Source: Leptolyngbyaceae cyanobacterium clean351
Lineage (GTDB): Bacteria; Cyanobacteriota; Cyanobacteriia; DAIDHW01
Direction: 5' to 3'
Assembly (NCBI GenBank): GCA_027451865.1
Contig: DAIDHW010000003.1
Location: 99,969-163,968 of the forward strand
DNA length: 64,000 nucleotides
The notes below the pieces were generated by a model. The model did not search any database, was not told the origin of the DNA, and saw only the letters and a list, made by a program, of their open reading frames with translations. Positions 21,291 through 29,312 of the stretch are shown here, piece after piece. The first letter of the stretch is position 1, and every line of letters starts with the position of its first letter. Made by a program: the position numbers and the translations under genes.

Positions 21291-21749
21291 ATGTCCACAT
21301 CCGGAATTCACCAATTCCACTCTGGCAGTGGAGACAATGTTGGCGGCGACAAGGTTGCGAGCGACAAAGTTATTAAGGCCCAAGGCGATTCCTTCACCTT
21401 TAATAATCAAGGGTCAACAATCGGTACCCAGATTGGCAAAGCAGAAGCCGGGAGTCACATCGAATCAACCCAGTATGTCACTCCGGCCAATCCAGAGCAT
21501 CTACAAGAAATTCTGAAGCAGCTTGCAGTCATTCGTGAGAACTTACAGAGCATTCCACCAGAAGATCAGGAGGTTGTCACCGATGGCCTGGAGGTCATCG
21601 AAGCGGAGGCTCAATCTCCAACTAAAACCAGCAAACTTAAGACGGCTTTCTTGGCGATATGGGGCGTCACCAAAGATGTTGCCACTGTTGCTAATGCAGT
21701 CACAGCTCTAGCTGAACGGTTCGGCTTTTTTAACCTGCTTAATCGTTAG
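21291..21749 (+). CDS. Small protein with N-terminal GDxxxx/IGxQIGKA motif, helical linker and hydrophobic C-terminus; putative effector/partner of the NLR at 22029-24077
   Basis: MSTSGIHQFHSGSGDNVGGDKVASDKVIKAQGDSFTFNNQGSTIGTQIGKAEAGSHIE shares its motif with the N-terminus of the NB-ARC ORF; ATG at 21291. Confidence 0.75.
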   Translation: MSTSGIHQFHSGSGDNVGGDKVASDKVIKAQGDSFTFNNQGSTIGTQIGKAEAGSHIESTQYVTPANPEHLQEILKQLAVIRENLQSIPPEDQEVVTDGLEVIEAEAQSPTKTSKLKTAFLAIWGVTKDVATVANAVTALAERFGFFNLLNR

Positions 21750-21839
21750 CACCACAAACGGCTCGTACTATAAGCGGCGACGATTGGATGTCTTGGTAGT
21801 AGCCCTGGCTGCCCTCCCAGTCTCCTACAGCCCCTGAAA

Positions 21840-22028
21840 TTACCCTTCGGTATCTCTACTTCCCTGAATTTCAGCTAGTATCTGCTGGGTCAGTGGGTGA
21901 TTAGACGGCACTGATGCTTGCCCTGCTTCTACAACTTGGCGAATGAGAAGCAGGAAGTTGTCTAGTCCTCTTTTCGTGGAGGGATGGTCTTGTCCTAGGC
22001 TTTGAGTCCAGATTTCGATTGCCCGGAC
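21840..22028 (-). pseudogene. In-frame continuation of the NLR C-terminus downstream of the TAA at 22029-22031
   Basis: Same-frame translation VRAIEIWTQSLGQDHPSTKRGLDNFLLLIRQVVEAGQASVPSNHPLTQQILAEIQGSRDTEG*, a typical TPR C-cap. Confidence 0.8.
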
Positions 22029-24077
22029 TTACGGAGGTTCTGCTTCCTCGTAGCGGCCCATTGATGCGTACAACCCCGCCAGATTGTTGAGACTGGTAGC
22101 TGTGTGAGGATGACTCTCTCTTAACACCCCCTCGCAGATCGCCAGGGACCGCTGACACAAGGGCAACGCTTCCTTGTGGCGGCCCACGCTATAGTACAGC
22201 AACGCCAGGTTGTTGAGACTGGTAGCTGTGTGAGGATGACTCTCTCCTAAAACTCTCTCACGGATTGCTAGGGACCGCTGATACAAGGGCAACGCCTCCT
22301 CATAACGACCCATGCTGTAGTACAACCCCGCCAGATTGTTGAAACTGGCAGCTGTGTCAGAATGACTCTCTCCTAACTTCCTCTCGTGGATCTCCAGGGA
22401 CCGCTGACACAAGGGCAACGCTTCCTCGTAGCGGCCCATTGCACGATACAGTTCCGCTAGATTGCCGAGACTGGTAGCTGTGTGAGGATGACTCTCTCCT
22501 AACTCCCTCTCCCGGATCTCTAGGGACCGCTGACACAAGGGCAGCGCCTCCTCGTAGCGGCCCATTGATGAGTACAACAACGCCAGATTGTTGAGACTGG
22601 TAGCTGTGTCAGGATGACTCTCTCCAAAACGCTCCTGAGCCATCTCCAGGCAAGCCTGACACCACCCTTGGGCCTCTTGCCAACGATTTTGTCCTGCGGC
22701 CATCCGTCCCAGGGCAATGAAAGGCCAAACGGCATCCTCATCCGCTAGCAACGCCGTCAACCCTTCAGCCACAATCTCCCAATGCCCGACTGCACCTTGC
22801 ACCTTTGCCAAATCCGAGAGGGTCACAGAATCAGGCACAGTCTGCGCCACCGCGGTCATAGCCACGGCCATGCCCCGCCTGCGGGCCTCTGACTGGGCAC
22901 TTAACTCCCCGTCTAACTTCGCGGCCAAAAACTCTCGGATCAGGGTGTGCAGCAAATACTGACCCCCTGGGAATGACGCCAAGGACCACTGCAATAACTC
23001 TGATTCGGCTGCTTCTAGTTGTTCGCTCTCCCAATCGGGCAGACTTGCTACTACCCAATCCCTAGCTACTGGAGATAGGGCAAATACACTTAGTAACCCC
23101 CCTAACTGCCGTGCATGTGAGGATAACTGTTGCCAGCTCAACTCAAACGCAGCTTCCAGGTTAAGCTGGTAGTTCATCTCCTCGGGTACGTCTTGAACAG
23201 CCTTTGCTCGCAGTTTTTGGGCTTGCAAACGCTTCAGGAGTGCAGCTAACGGGAGGCTGGGACGGCTCCTCAAGTGTCGGCCAATCAACTCAATCCCTAA
23301 GGGTAATCGGCCCACCCATGCACACAGCTTTGAGGCTACTTGGGCGGCGGCCTTGATACGCTGGTCGTCGTCACCCACCAATACCCGCAATAATTCCAGG
23401 GCTGCTTCAGGGGATAAGACTTCCAGGTCTAACCGTTGCACCGGTGGCTGCAACTTTGCCCTGGTTGTCAGCAATACTCGATATCTAGGGTCCTGGGGCA
23501 AGAGCGGTTTCACTTCTCGGTACTCAGTCACGTCGTCGCAGACTAGTAATCGTTGACCTTGGGGTAAGGCTTTCAACCACTGATTGAAATACCATTGCAC
23601 CTTCAGTTCATCAGTGGTGAAAGTATCGGGGGCTGGGGGTAACTCCATTTGTGTCCCATAGTCCAGGATTTGACCTACCCAATTACCTGGAGCCATCCAC
23701 CAAATCCCTGCGGGGTAATCGGTTTGGTGTTGGTGAGCATACTGCCATGCCAGTTCGGTCTTGCCGATGCCCCCCATGCCCGCAGCTGCGGCTATTGCTG
23801 CTTGCTCGCTTTGGGTCAGTAATTGATGCAGGTTTTGGAGATCGGTTTCCCGGCCCACGAAGGTCCGGGAGCCTACACCAGGCCCATAGAAGTAGGGAGG
23901 GGTGATCTGGGGCGGAGGAGGGGATTCATGATAGTGGAAGTGACTTCCAAGTTCTGCTTTGCCAATCTGGAAGCCGATATTTGCCTTTGGATTATTAATG
24001 GTGACAGAATCGCCTTGGGCCCCGGCATCTTTGTCCCCACTGCCAGAGTGGGATTGTCCCCCATTCTCAGCCATCAC
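22029..24077 (-). CDS. NB-ARC/STAND ATPase (NLR-like) with C-terminal TPR repeats, truncated by an in-frame TAA
   Basis: P-loop GMGGIGKTELAWQYA, RLLVCDDV Walker B, VLLTTR; five 42-aa TPR units (TATSLNNLALLYSSMGRYEEALPLCQRSLEIRERELGESHPH). Confidence 0.9.
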   Translation of the reverse strand: MMAENGGQSHSGSGDKDAGAQGDSVTINNPKANIGFQIGKAELGSHFHYHESPPPPQITPPYFYGPGVGSRTFVGRETDLQNLHQLLTQSEQAAIAAAAGMGGIGKTELAWQYAHQHQTDYPAGIWWMAPGNWVGQILDYGTQMELPPAPDTFTTDELKVQWYFNQWLKALPQGQRLLVCDDVTEYREVKPLLPQDPRYRVLLTTRAKLQPPVQRLDLEVLSPEAALELLRVLVGDDDQRIKAAAQVASKLCAWVGRLPLGIELIGRHLRSRPSLPLAALLKRLQAQKLRAKAVQDVPEEMNYQLNLEAAFELSWQQLSSHARQLGGLLSVFALSPVARDWVVASLPDWESEQLEAAESELLQWSLASFPGGQYLLHTLIREFLAAKLDGELSAQSEARRRGMAVAMTAVAQTVPDSVTLSDLAKVQGAVGHWEIVAEGLTALLADEDAVWPFIALGRMAAGQNRWQEAQGWCQACLEMAQERFGESHPDTATSLNNLALLYSSMGRYEEALPLCQRSLEIRERELGESHPHTATSLGNLAELYRAMGRYEEALPLCQRSLEIHERKLGESHSDTAASFNNLAGLYYSMGRYEEALPLYQRSLAIRERVLGESHPHTATSLNNLALLYYSVGRHKEALPLCQRSLAICEGVLRESHPHTATSLNNLAGLYASMGRYEEAEPP
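22032..22640 (-). repeat. Tandem ~126-bp TPR-coding repeats (about five units)
   Basis: Near-identical DNA blocks repeating (cgccagattgttgagactggtagctgtgtgaggatgactctctcctaa...). Confidence 0.85.
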
Positions 24078-24427
24078 CCACCTCTTCTAGGCTGCTTTTA
24101 GTCTACAACCCCAAGGTCTTACTGGGGGACTAAAGGAGTCTAGGGCTCCTGTCAACTGAATCTAGGTTTGCAACCATGTCCCTGCAGCCAGTCAAGAGCA
24201 TCTACAAGAAACTTTGAGGCTACTCAGAGCTAGAAGTATCGAAAGAAACCTTAAGGCAGAAAAGAAGAGGGACAAGAAAGAGCGTTTTACTCCCCACTAA
24301 TCAAAAAATGGTGTCTGGTGCTACCGTCGTTTCCGAATATTGTCAAATCTCTCTTGAGTCAACTGTCCAGGGCTTCAATTACATCGAGACGGAATCTTTT
24401 AACAGCTTAACGTCCGCCACCGTTTAG

Positions 24428-24649
24428 GCCCCCAGGGCGTTGGCAAGCTCTTTGGCCGAGAAGAAAACATCACCAGCTACAACTTGGCCTGGTCGAACAT
24501 GCTCCTGCACGGGGTCAAGGATTCGGAGTTTGAAATTTTTCCGTGGGGATACCCTAGAGAATGACTGGGGACTTCCACGGGAACAAAACCCCGTCAAGAT
24601 GCCCCACTTTGATGCTGCGGTGGCCAACCCCCCCTTTAGCTACCGCTAA
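24428..24649 (+). pseudogene. Remnant of type I restriction-modification methyltransferase subunit (HsdM-like)
   Basis: Frame 1 GREENITSYNLAWSNMLLHGVKDSEFEIF, then a shift to FRGDTLENDWGLPREQNPVKMPHFDAAVANPPFSYR*; includes the NPPF methyltransferase motif. Confidence 0.8.
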
Positions 24650-24732
24650 ATTGGCCCCAGGGGGAACTGGCGGCGGGGATTCTTCCCTAGGGCCCGGTTA
24701 TAGGTATAATAGGTTCCTGGGCCAAAAACCCT

Positions 24733-24804
24733 GCGGGTGTAGTTCAGTGGTAGAACGTCAGCTTCCCAAGCTGAATGTCATGGGTTCGAGTCCCATCATC
24801 CGCT
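24733..24804 (+). tRNA. tRNA-Gly (CCC)
   Basis: GCGGGTGTAGTTCAGTGGTAGAACGTCAGCTTCCCAAGCTGAATGTCATGGGTTCGAGTCCCATCATCCGCT; anticodon loop TTCCCAA. Confidence 0.93.
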
Positions 24805-25075
24805 CTGGCACATTTTGCCGAAGCTACCTAGGGCGGCGGTCTCCTCCAGACCCTGGCAGAGCCGGACTCCCGACCGGCCCGGTTTGGCATCACGGTCTCT
24901 ACCGGCACTGCTGCGCCTTGGCGGACTAGTTAGAAGTTGGCGGTTTTAGTTCAGTCCCGGAGCGGGATTTAACCGGCCGCCGGGGGCAAATCAGGTAGGG
25001 GAAATATACCCTAAAGAGGGAGAATAGGACAGGTTATGCAGCCTGTGGCACCTCTTTAGGACTTTCACCCCCCCC

Positions 25076-26482
25076 ATGACCAACCCCCCCCGGACCCCCC
25101 TGACCCTGAGCACTAAGCTAGCCTTTGGCGCCGGTGACCTGGGCAGTGCCATGACCGCTAATATCCTTGCCTTTTTTTTGTTGGTATTTTTGACCAACAC
25201 CGCTGGCCTTGACCCTGGCCTAGCGGGGAGTGTGCTGTTGATCAGCAAGATCTGGGATGGGGTGAGTGACCCGGTCATGGGATTTTTGAGTGACCAGACT
25301 CGCCATCCCTGGGGACGGCGCTATCCCTGGATGATCTACGGGGCTGTACCCTTTGGGGTGTTTTTCTTTTTGCAGTGGTTGGTCCCCCCCCTGGGGACCT
25401 GGGGGCTATTCAGCTATTACGTTCTGATGGGACTTTTGTTTCACGCCTTCTATACCATTGTTAACCTCCCCTACACTGCCCTCACTCCCGAGTTGACCCA
25501 GGACTACCACGAACGGACTAACCTAAATAGCTTCCGCTTTGCCTTCTCGATTGGCGGCAGCATCTTCAGCCTCCTGCTAGCCCAGGTGATATTTTCGATT
25601 GTGCAGGGTTCAGTCCAACGCTATCTAGTCCTGGGAGCGGTTTGCGCCGTGATTTCGGTGCTGCCCTTGTTTTGGTGTGTGGCAGGTACTTGGCAGCGGA
25701 CCAAGGCCCTAGGGAACCTAGGTCAGAATCAACAGGAGTCTCCCCCCTCCCCTATTCCCTTCCTAGAGCAGCTCAAGGTAGTGTTTAGCAACCGGCCCTT
25801 TTTATTTGTGATTGGGATCTACCTTTGCTCTTGGTTTGCTGTCCAGGGCACGGCTGCCATCCTGCCGTTTTTCGTGGTCAACTGGATGGGGCTACCAGAA
25901 AAAGACTTTATTCAGGTGGCCTTGGCAGTTCAAATCCCTGCCCTGATGATGCTGTTCTTTTGGAGTGCCCTGAGCACTCGGGTAGGTAAGAAAGCAGTTT
26001 ACTTTCTCGGGCTGTGCCTGTGGCTGATTGCCCAAACCGGCTTGCTGATTCTCCAACCCGGACAGGTGGGATTTATGTACGTCCTGGCGATCATCGCCGG
26101 CAGCGGGATCTCCACGGCCTACCTGGTGCCTTGGTCCATGCTGCCGGACGTCATTGAGCTAGACGAGCTGCAAACCGGACAGCGGCGGGAGGGGTTATTC
26201 TACGCCTTCATCCTCCTGCTGCAAAAGATCGGCCTAGCCCTGGGCTTATTTTTAATTGGTCAGGTTTTGCAGATGGCAGGCTTTATCCATGGCCATCCAG
26301 GAGGCCCCCCGCCCCTTCAACCCGCCTCGGCTCTGCTGGCAATTCGGATAGCCATTGGTCCTATCCCCATGGTGGCCCTGGGCATCAGTCTGGTCCTGGC
26401 TTACTTTTATCCCATCACTCGCGAGTTTCACGCCCAGGTTCTCCTCCAGCTAGCCCGGCGGCGCCAGGAGAGTGCTCCCTAG
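25076..26482 (+). CDS. MFS transporter, GPH (glycoside-pentoside-hexuronide/MelB) type
   Basis: LAFGAGDLGSAMTANILAFFLLVFLTNTAGLDPGLAGSVLLISKIWDGVSDPVMGFLSDQTRHPWGRRYPWM. Confidence 0.92.
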   Translation: MTNPPRTPLTLSTKLAFGAGDLGSAMTANILAFFLLVFLTNTAGLDPGLAGSVLLISKIWDGVSDPVMGFLSDQTRHPWGRRYPWMIYGAVPFGVFFFLQWLVPPLGTWGLFSYYVLMGLLFHAFYTIVNLPYTALTPELTQDYHERTNLNSFRFAFSIGGSIFSLLLAQVIFSIVQGSVQRYLVLGAVCAVISVLPLFWCVAGTWQRTKALGNLGQNQQESPPSPIPFLEQLKVVFSNRPFLFVIGIYLCSWFAVQGTAAILPFFVVNWMGLPEKDFIQVALAVQIPALMMLFFWSALSTRVGKKAVYFLGLCLWLIAQTGLLILQPGQVGFMYVLAIIAGSGISTAYLVPWSMLPDVIELDELQTGQRREGLFYAFILLLQKIGLALGLFLIGQVLQMAGFIHGHPGGPPPLQPASALLAIRIAIGPIPMVALGISLVLAYFYPITREFHAQVLLQLARRRQESAP

Positions 26483-26514
26483 GTGTGCTAAGCTGAAAAA
26501 GCATTAGAGTTGTT

Positions 26515-26585
26515 GCGGACATAGTTTAGTGGTAAAACCACAGTCTTCCAAACTGTAGTTGCGGGTTCGATTCCCGCTGTCCGCT
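26515..26585 (+). tRNA. tRNA-Gly (TCC)
   Basis: GCGGACATAGTTTAGTGGTAAAACCACAGTCTTCCAAACTGTAGTTGCGGGTTCGATTCCCGCTGTCCGCT; anticodon TCC. Confidence 0.93.
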
Positions 26586-26605
26586 TCCTTCACCCTCTAA
26601 AGACC

Positions 26606-26634
26606 GAGGGGCCGGGTTTTTAGCCTGGCCTCTC
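26606..26634. terminator. Hairpin between tRNA-Gly and convergent acsF
   Basis: GAGGGGCC GGGTTTTTAGCCT GGCCTCTC, 8-bp stem (one G-U). Confidence 0.4.
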
Positions 26635-26647
26635 GAAGTTACCCCCC

Positions 26648-27724
26648 CTAGCGGACAGCAGTCTGCTGGGCACGCACGTCAATCGGCGGAATAAAATACA
26701 AAGCCACCAAATGACCTAGGTTGGATAGGTACAGAGGCAGCTTGCGGAAGAACTTAAGCACCTTCGGCCCCTCAGCCTGGGCGATCTCGCCTAGGCGGCA
26801 GTTGTTTTCCACGCATTGATCTAGACGCCGATAGAAGTCAGGGTGCTCCACGTCTAAAACCACGGGGAACACCCGCCCAGCGGTTTCGTTAGTCTTGCTG
26901 ATCACGTGGATGTCATATTCCCGAGCATCCAGACCAATAGCCCGGTAGAAGCCGGCCCGCTGGATATCGTTGAGGTACATAGTGGCAAACACCGACAGCA
27001 GGAAGAAGCGGCTCCACAGGCGAGCTCGCCAGTCATTGAGGAACTGGGGTTGAGCTCGCATCACGGCGTCGAAGAAGTCCCCGTGGCGGTTTTCGTCCTG
27101 GCACCAGTTTTCGAAGAATTTGAAGATTGGATAAACTCGGTCCTCGGGGTGGGCTTCTAGGTGCCGGAAGATAGTGATATAGCGCCAGTACCCAATCTTC
27201 TCTGATAGATAGGTGGCGTAGAAGATGAACTTAGGCTGGAAGTAGGTGTACTGGTGGGTCTGGGTGAGGAATCCCAAGTCTAGGGAAAGGTTGAAGTCCG
27301 ACATGGCCTTATTCAAGAAGCCGGCATGGCGGGCTTCATCCCGGGCCATCAAGGCAAAGGACTCCGCTAGCAGCGGGTTACGGCCCTTAAGCTTCCGCGA
27401 GAGTTCTTTGTAGAGTAAGAACCCAGAAAATTCAGCCGTGCAGGAGCGCTCCAGAAATTCCACAAACAGCCGGCGGGTCTCCCCGTCAATGTGCTCCCAG
27501 GACTGGTCAAACTCTGCATCCCGGACGAAGTGATGACGATTGTAGTCAACCCGGAATTCCTCTAACAGTGCCTCTAACTCGGCGGCATTGACTTCCACCT
27601 CCATCCGGGCTACCGCCTCAAAGTCCGTAGTGTAGAACCGGGGGGTAAGGATGGTTTCTTGGGCAGGCACCTTGATGCCGGGTCTAAGCTCGGTAAAATC
27701 CGCTTTTTTTATAGTGTCTACCAT
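26648..27724 (-). CDS. acsF: Mg-protoporphyrin IX monomethyl ester (oxidative) cyclase
   Basis: Di-iron motifs [15 protein letters not shown] and [14 protein letters not shown]; AcsF family sequence. Confidence 0.96.
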   Translation of the reverse strand: MVDTIKKADFTELRPGIKVPAQETILTPRFYTTDFEAVARMEVEVNAAELEALLEEFRVDYNRHHFVRDAEFDQSWEHIDGETRRLFVEFLERSCTAEFSGFLLYKELSRKLKGRNPLLAESFALMARDEARHAGFLNKAMSDFNLSLDLGFLTQTHQYTYFQPKFIFYATYLSEKIGYWRYITIFRHLEAHPEDRVYPIFKFFENWCQDENRHGDFFDAVMRAQPQFLNDWRARLWSRFFLLSVFATMYLNDIQRAGFYRAIGLDAREYDIHVISKTNETAGRVFPVVLDVEHPDFYRRLDQCVENNCRLGEIAQAEGPKVLKFFRKLPLYLSNLGHLVALYFIPPIDVRAQQTAVR

Positions 27725-27871
27725 TGATCTTCCGTCTGAATGGCCACGACCCCTACTCTAGCAAATCTCTTGACCCCGTAGCACCTTTGAACGCGAAAAT
27801 TAGCACTGCTGCGGTTGACACCCGCGGGTAACCTTGCTGAATAGTCTCAGGTGTGTTAAGCTTCGGCCCAT

Positions 27872-27918
27872 GGCAATGGAGCTTGCCACAACCGCCCGTC
27901 GGGCTGATGGCTCCTACC
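27872..27918 (+). ncRNA. Fluoride riboswitch (crcB motif) aptamer
   Basis: GGCAATGGAGCTTGCCACAACCGCCCGTCGGGCTGATGGCTCCTACC: GGCAA/TTGCC and GCCC/GGGC stems with conserved CTGATG and CTCCTAC; upstream of a ClC-type gene. Confidence 0.88.
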
Positions 27919-27958
27919 TTTCCGAGGCCCCTCTCAGGAAGCTAGGAGCTTTTGCTTT
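27910..27958 (+). terminator. Intrinsic terminator overlapping the 3' part of the fluoride aptamer
   Basis: GCTCCTA(CCTTTCCGAG...CTCAGGAAGC)TAGGAGC stem followed by TTTTGCTTT; the left arm is part of the aptamer. Confidence 0.75.
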
Positions 27959-28006
27959 GAGGCTGCGGGAGGGGGAGAGACACAAACCCCCACGCAGGAG
28001 TCGTTA

Positions 28007-29293
28007 ATGGAGCCTAAACCATCTCACCAACTAGAACCTAATCCGGTTCACCAGTGGGCTCGGGTTGATCAGTTACTTGCCACTATCCAGATTTTCAAGT
28101 GGCTGCCGGTAGCGGTGCTAGTGGGGATTATGGCCGGGACTGGATCGGCAGCCTTGCTAGCTGCCCTAGAGTGGGCGACCCGGTGGCGGGAAGCCCACCT
28201 GTGGATCCTATATTTTTTGCCCCTGGGGGGCTTGGCGAGCGGACTGATGTATCACTACCTCGGCAAGAATGTCGAGGCTGGCAATAACCTCCTGTTGGAG
28301 GAAGTCCATAGCCCGCAAAAGGTCGTGCCAGTACGGATGGCTCCCCTAGTGTTAATTGGGACTGTGCTCACCCACTTCTTCGGGGGTTCTGCTGGCCGGG
28401 AGGGTACTGCCATCCAGATCAGCGGCTCCCTGGCTGACCAGTTGACCCAGTGGCTGCGCCTGAGCAACCGTAACCGCCGCATACTGCTCATGGCCGGGAT
28501 CAGTGGAGGATTTGGGTCTGTATTCGGAATTCCCATCTCTGGTACCCTGTTTGGCCTAGAGGTGTTGACCATCGGTACCTACAGTTACGAAGCCATCTTC
28601 CCTTGCCTAGTGGCCTCGGTTGTGGGCTACCGAGTGACTCTACTCTGGGGGATTGAGCATCCTGTTTACTCGGCCTTTCCAGTCCCCCCCTTGAGTTTGC
28701 CAGGCTTGGTTTATAGCATTATTACCGGGGCGGCTTGCGGCACGGTGGCGATGGTGTTCGCCCGGCTCACCCACCGTTTGGGACACTGGTTTAAAGTCAC
28801 ATTCCCCTATGCCCCCCTCCGGCCTGTGGTGGGAGGCGTAGCCATCGCGGTGATCGTGGTGAGCACTGGGGCCACTCAGTTTATTGGCTTGGGAGTGTCA
28901 ACGATTCTGGAAGCCTTTTCCGCCCCTCTGCCCCCCTGGGACTTCGCAGCCAAACTCGGCCTGACGGCCCTCACCCTCGGAGCTGGGTTTAAGGGGGGAG
29001 AGGTAACCCCCTTGTTCTTCATAGGGGCCACCCTAGGCAACGCCCTGGCCCTAGTCTTGCCTCTGCCCAGACCCCTGCTAGCGGGGATGGGGCTAGCCGC
29101 TGTATTTGCCGGGGCCGCCAACACGCCTGTGTCTTCGACGGTGATGGCCTTTGAGCTATTTGGCCATCAGGCGGGACTCTACGGCGCCATTGCCTGTGTG
29201 GTCAGCTACCTTTTCTCTGGTCACCGCGGAATCTACGGTGCCCAGCGGATCGGCCAGGCCAAGCATCCCCTCCTACCTAGGGAGAGGAGCTAG
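28007..29293 (+). CDS. ClC-family transporter, probable ClC-F fluoride/proton antiporter
   Basis: EAGNNLLLEE, GGSAGREGTAIQISGS, FGIPISGTLFGLE, FKGGEVTPLFFIG replace the canonical Cl- motifs; fluoride riboswitch upstream. Confidence 0.88.
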   Translation: MEPKPSHQLEPNPVHQWARVDQLLATIQIFKWLPVAVLVGIMAGTGSAALLAALEWATRWREAHLWILYFLPLGGLASGLMYHYLGKNVEAGNNLLLEEVHSPQKVVPVRMAPLVLIGTVLTHFFGGSAGREGTAIQISGSLADQLTQWLRLSNRNRRILLMAGISGGFGSVFGIPISGTLFGLEVLTIGTYSYEAIFPCLVASVVGYRVTLLWGIEHPVYSAFPVPPLSLPGLVYSIITGAACGTVAMVFARLTHRLGHWFKVTFPYAPLRPVVGGVAIAVIVVSTGATQFIGLGVSTILEAFSAPLPPWDFAAKLGLTALTLGAGFKGGEVTPLFFIGATLGNALALVLPLPRPLLAGMGLAAVFAGAANTPVSSTVMAFELFGHQAGLYGAIACVVSYLFSGHRGIYGAQRIGQAKHPLLPRERS

Positions 29294-29312
29294 GGAGTAG
29301 GAGTCGGGGAGC

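Noticed and set aside
21901-22158. 85-aa - strand ORF (MSAVPGDLRGGVKRESS...) as an independent gene
   Set aside because: Out of frame with the NLR and overlaps its TPR end and in-frame tail; composition looks like a shadow ORF.
22032-22640. Regular repeats as a possible CRISPR array
   Set aside because: The period is 126 bp with coding sequence throughout; they are TPR-coding repeats, with no short repeats and unique spacers.
24305-24420. Scrap MVSGATVVSEYCQISLESTVQGFNYIETESFNSLTSATV* as a gene or transposase fragment
   Set aside because: Short, no recognisable domain, could not be tied to a transposase; needs BLASTX before any claim.
24424-24627. 67-aa - strand ORF
   Set aside because: Antisense to the HsdM remnant, which explains the coding signal on the + strand.
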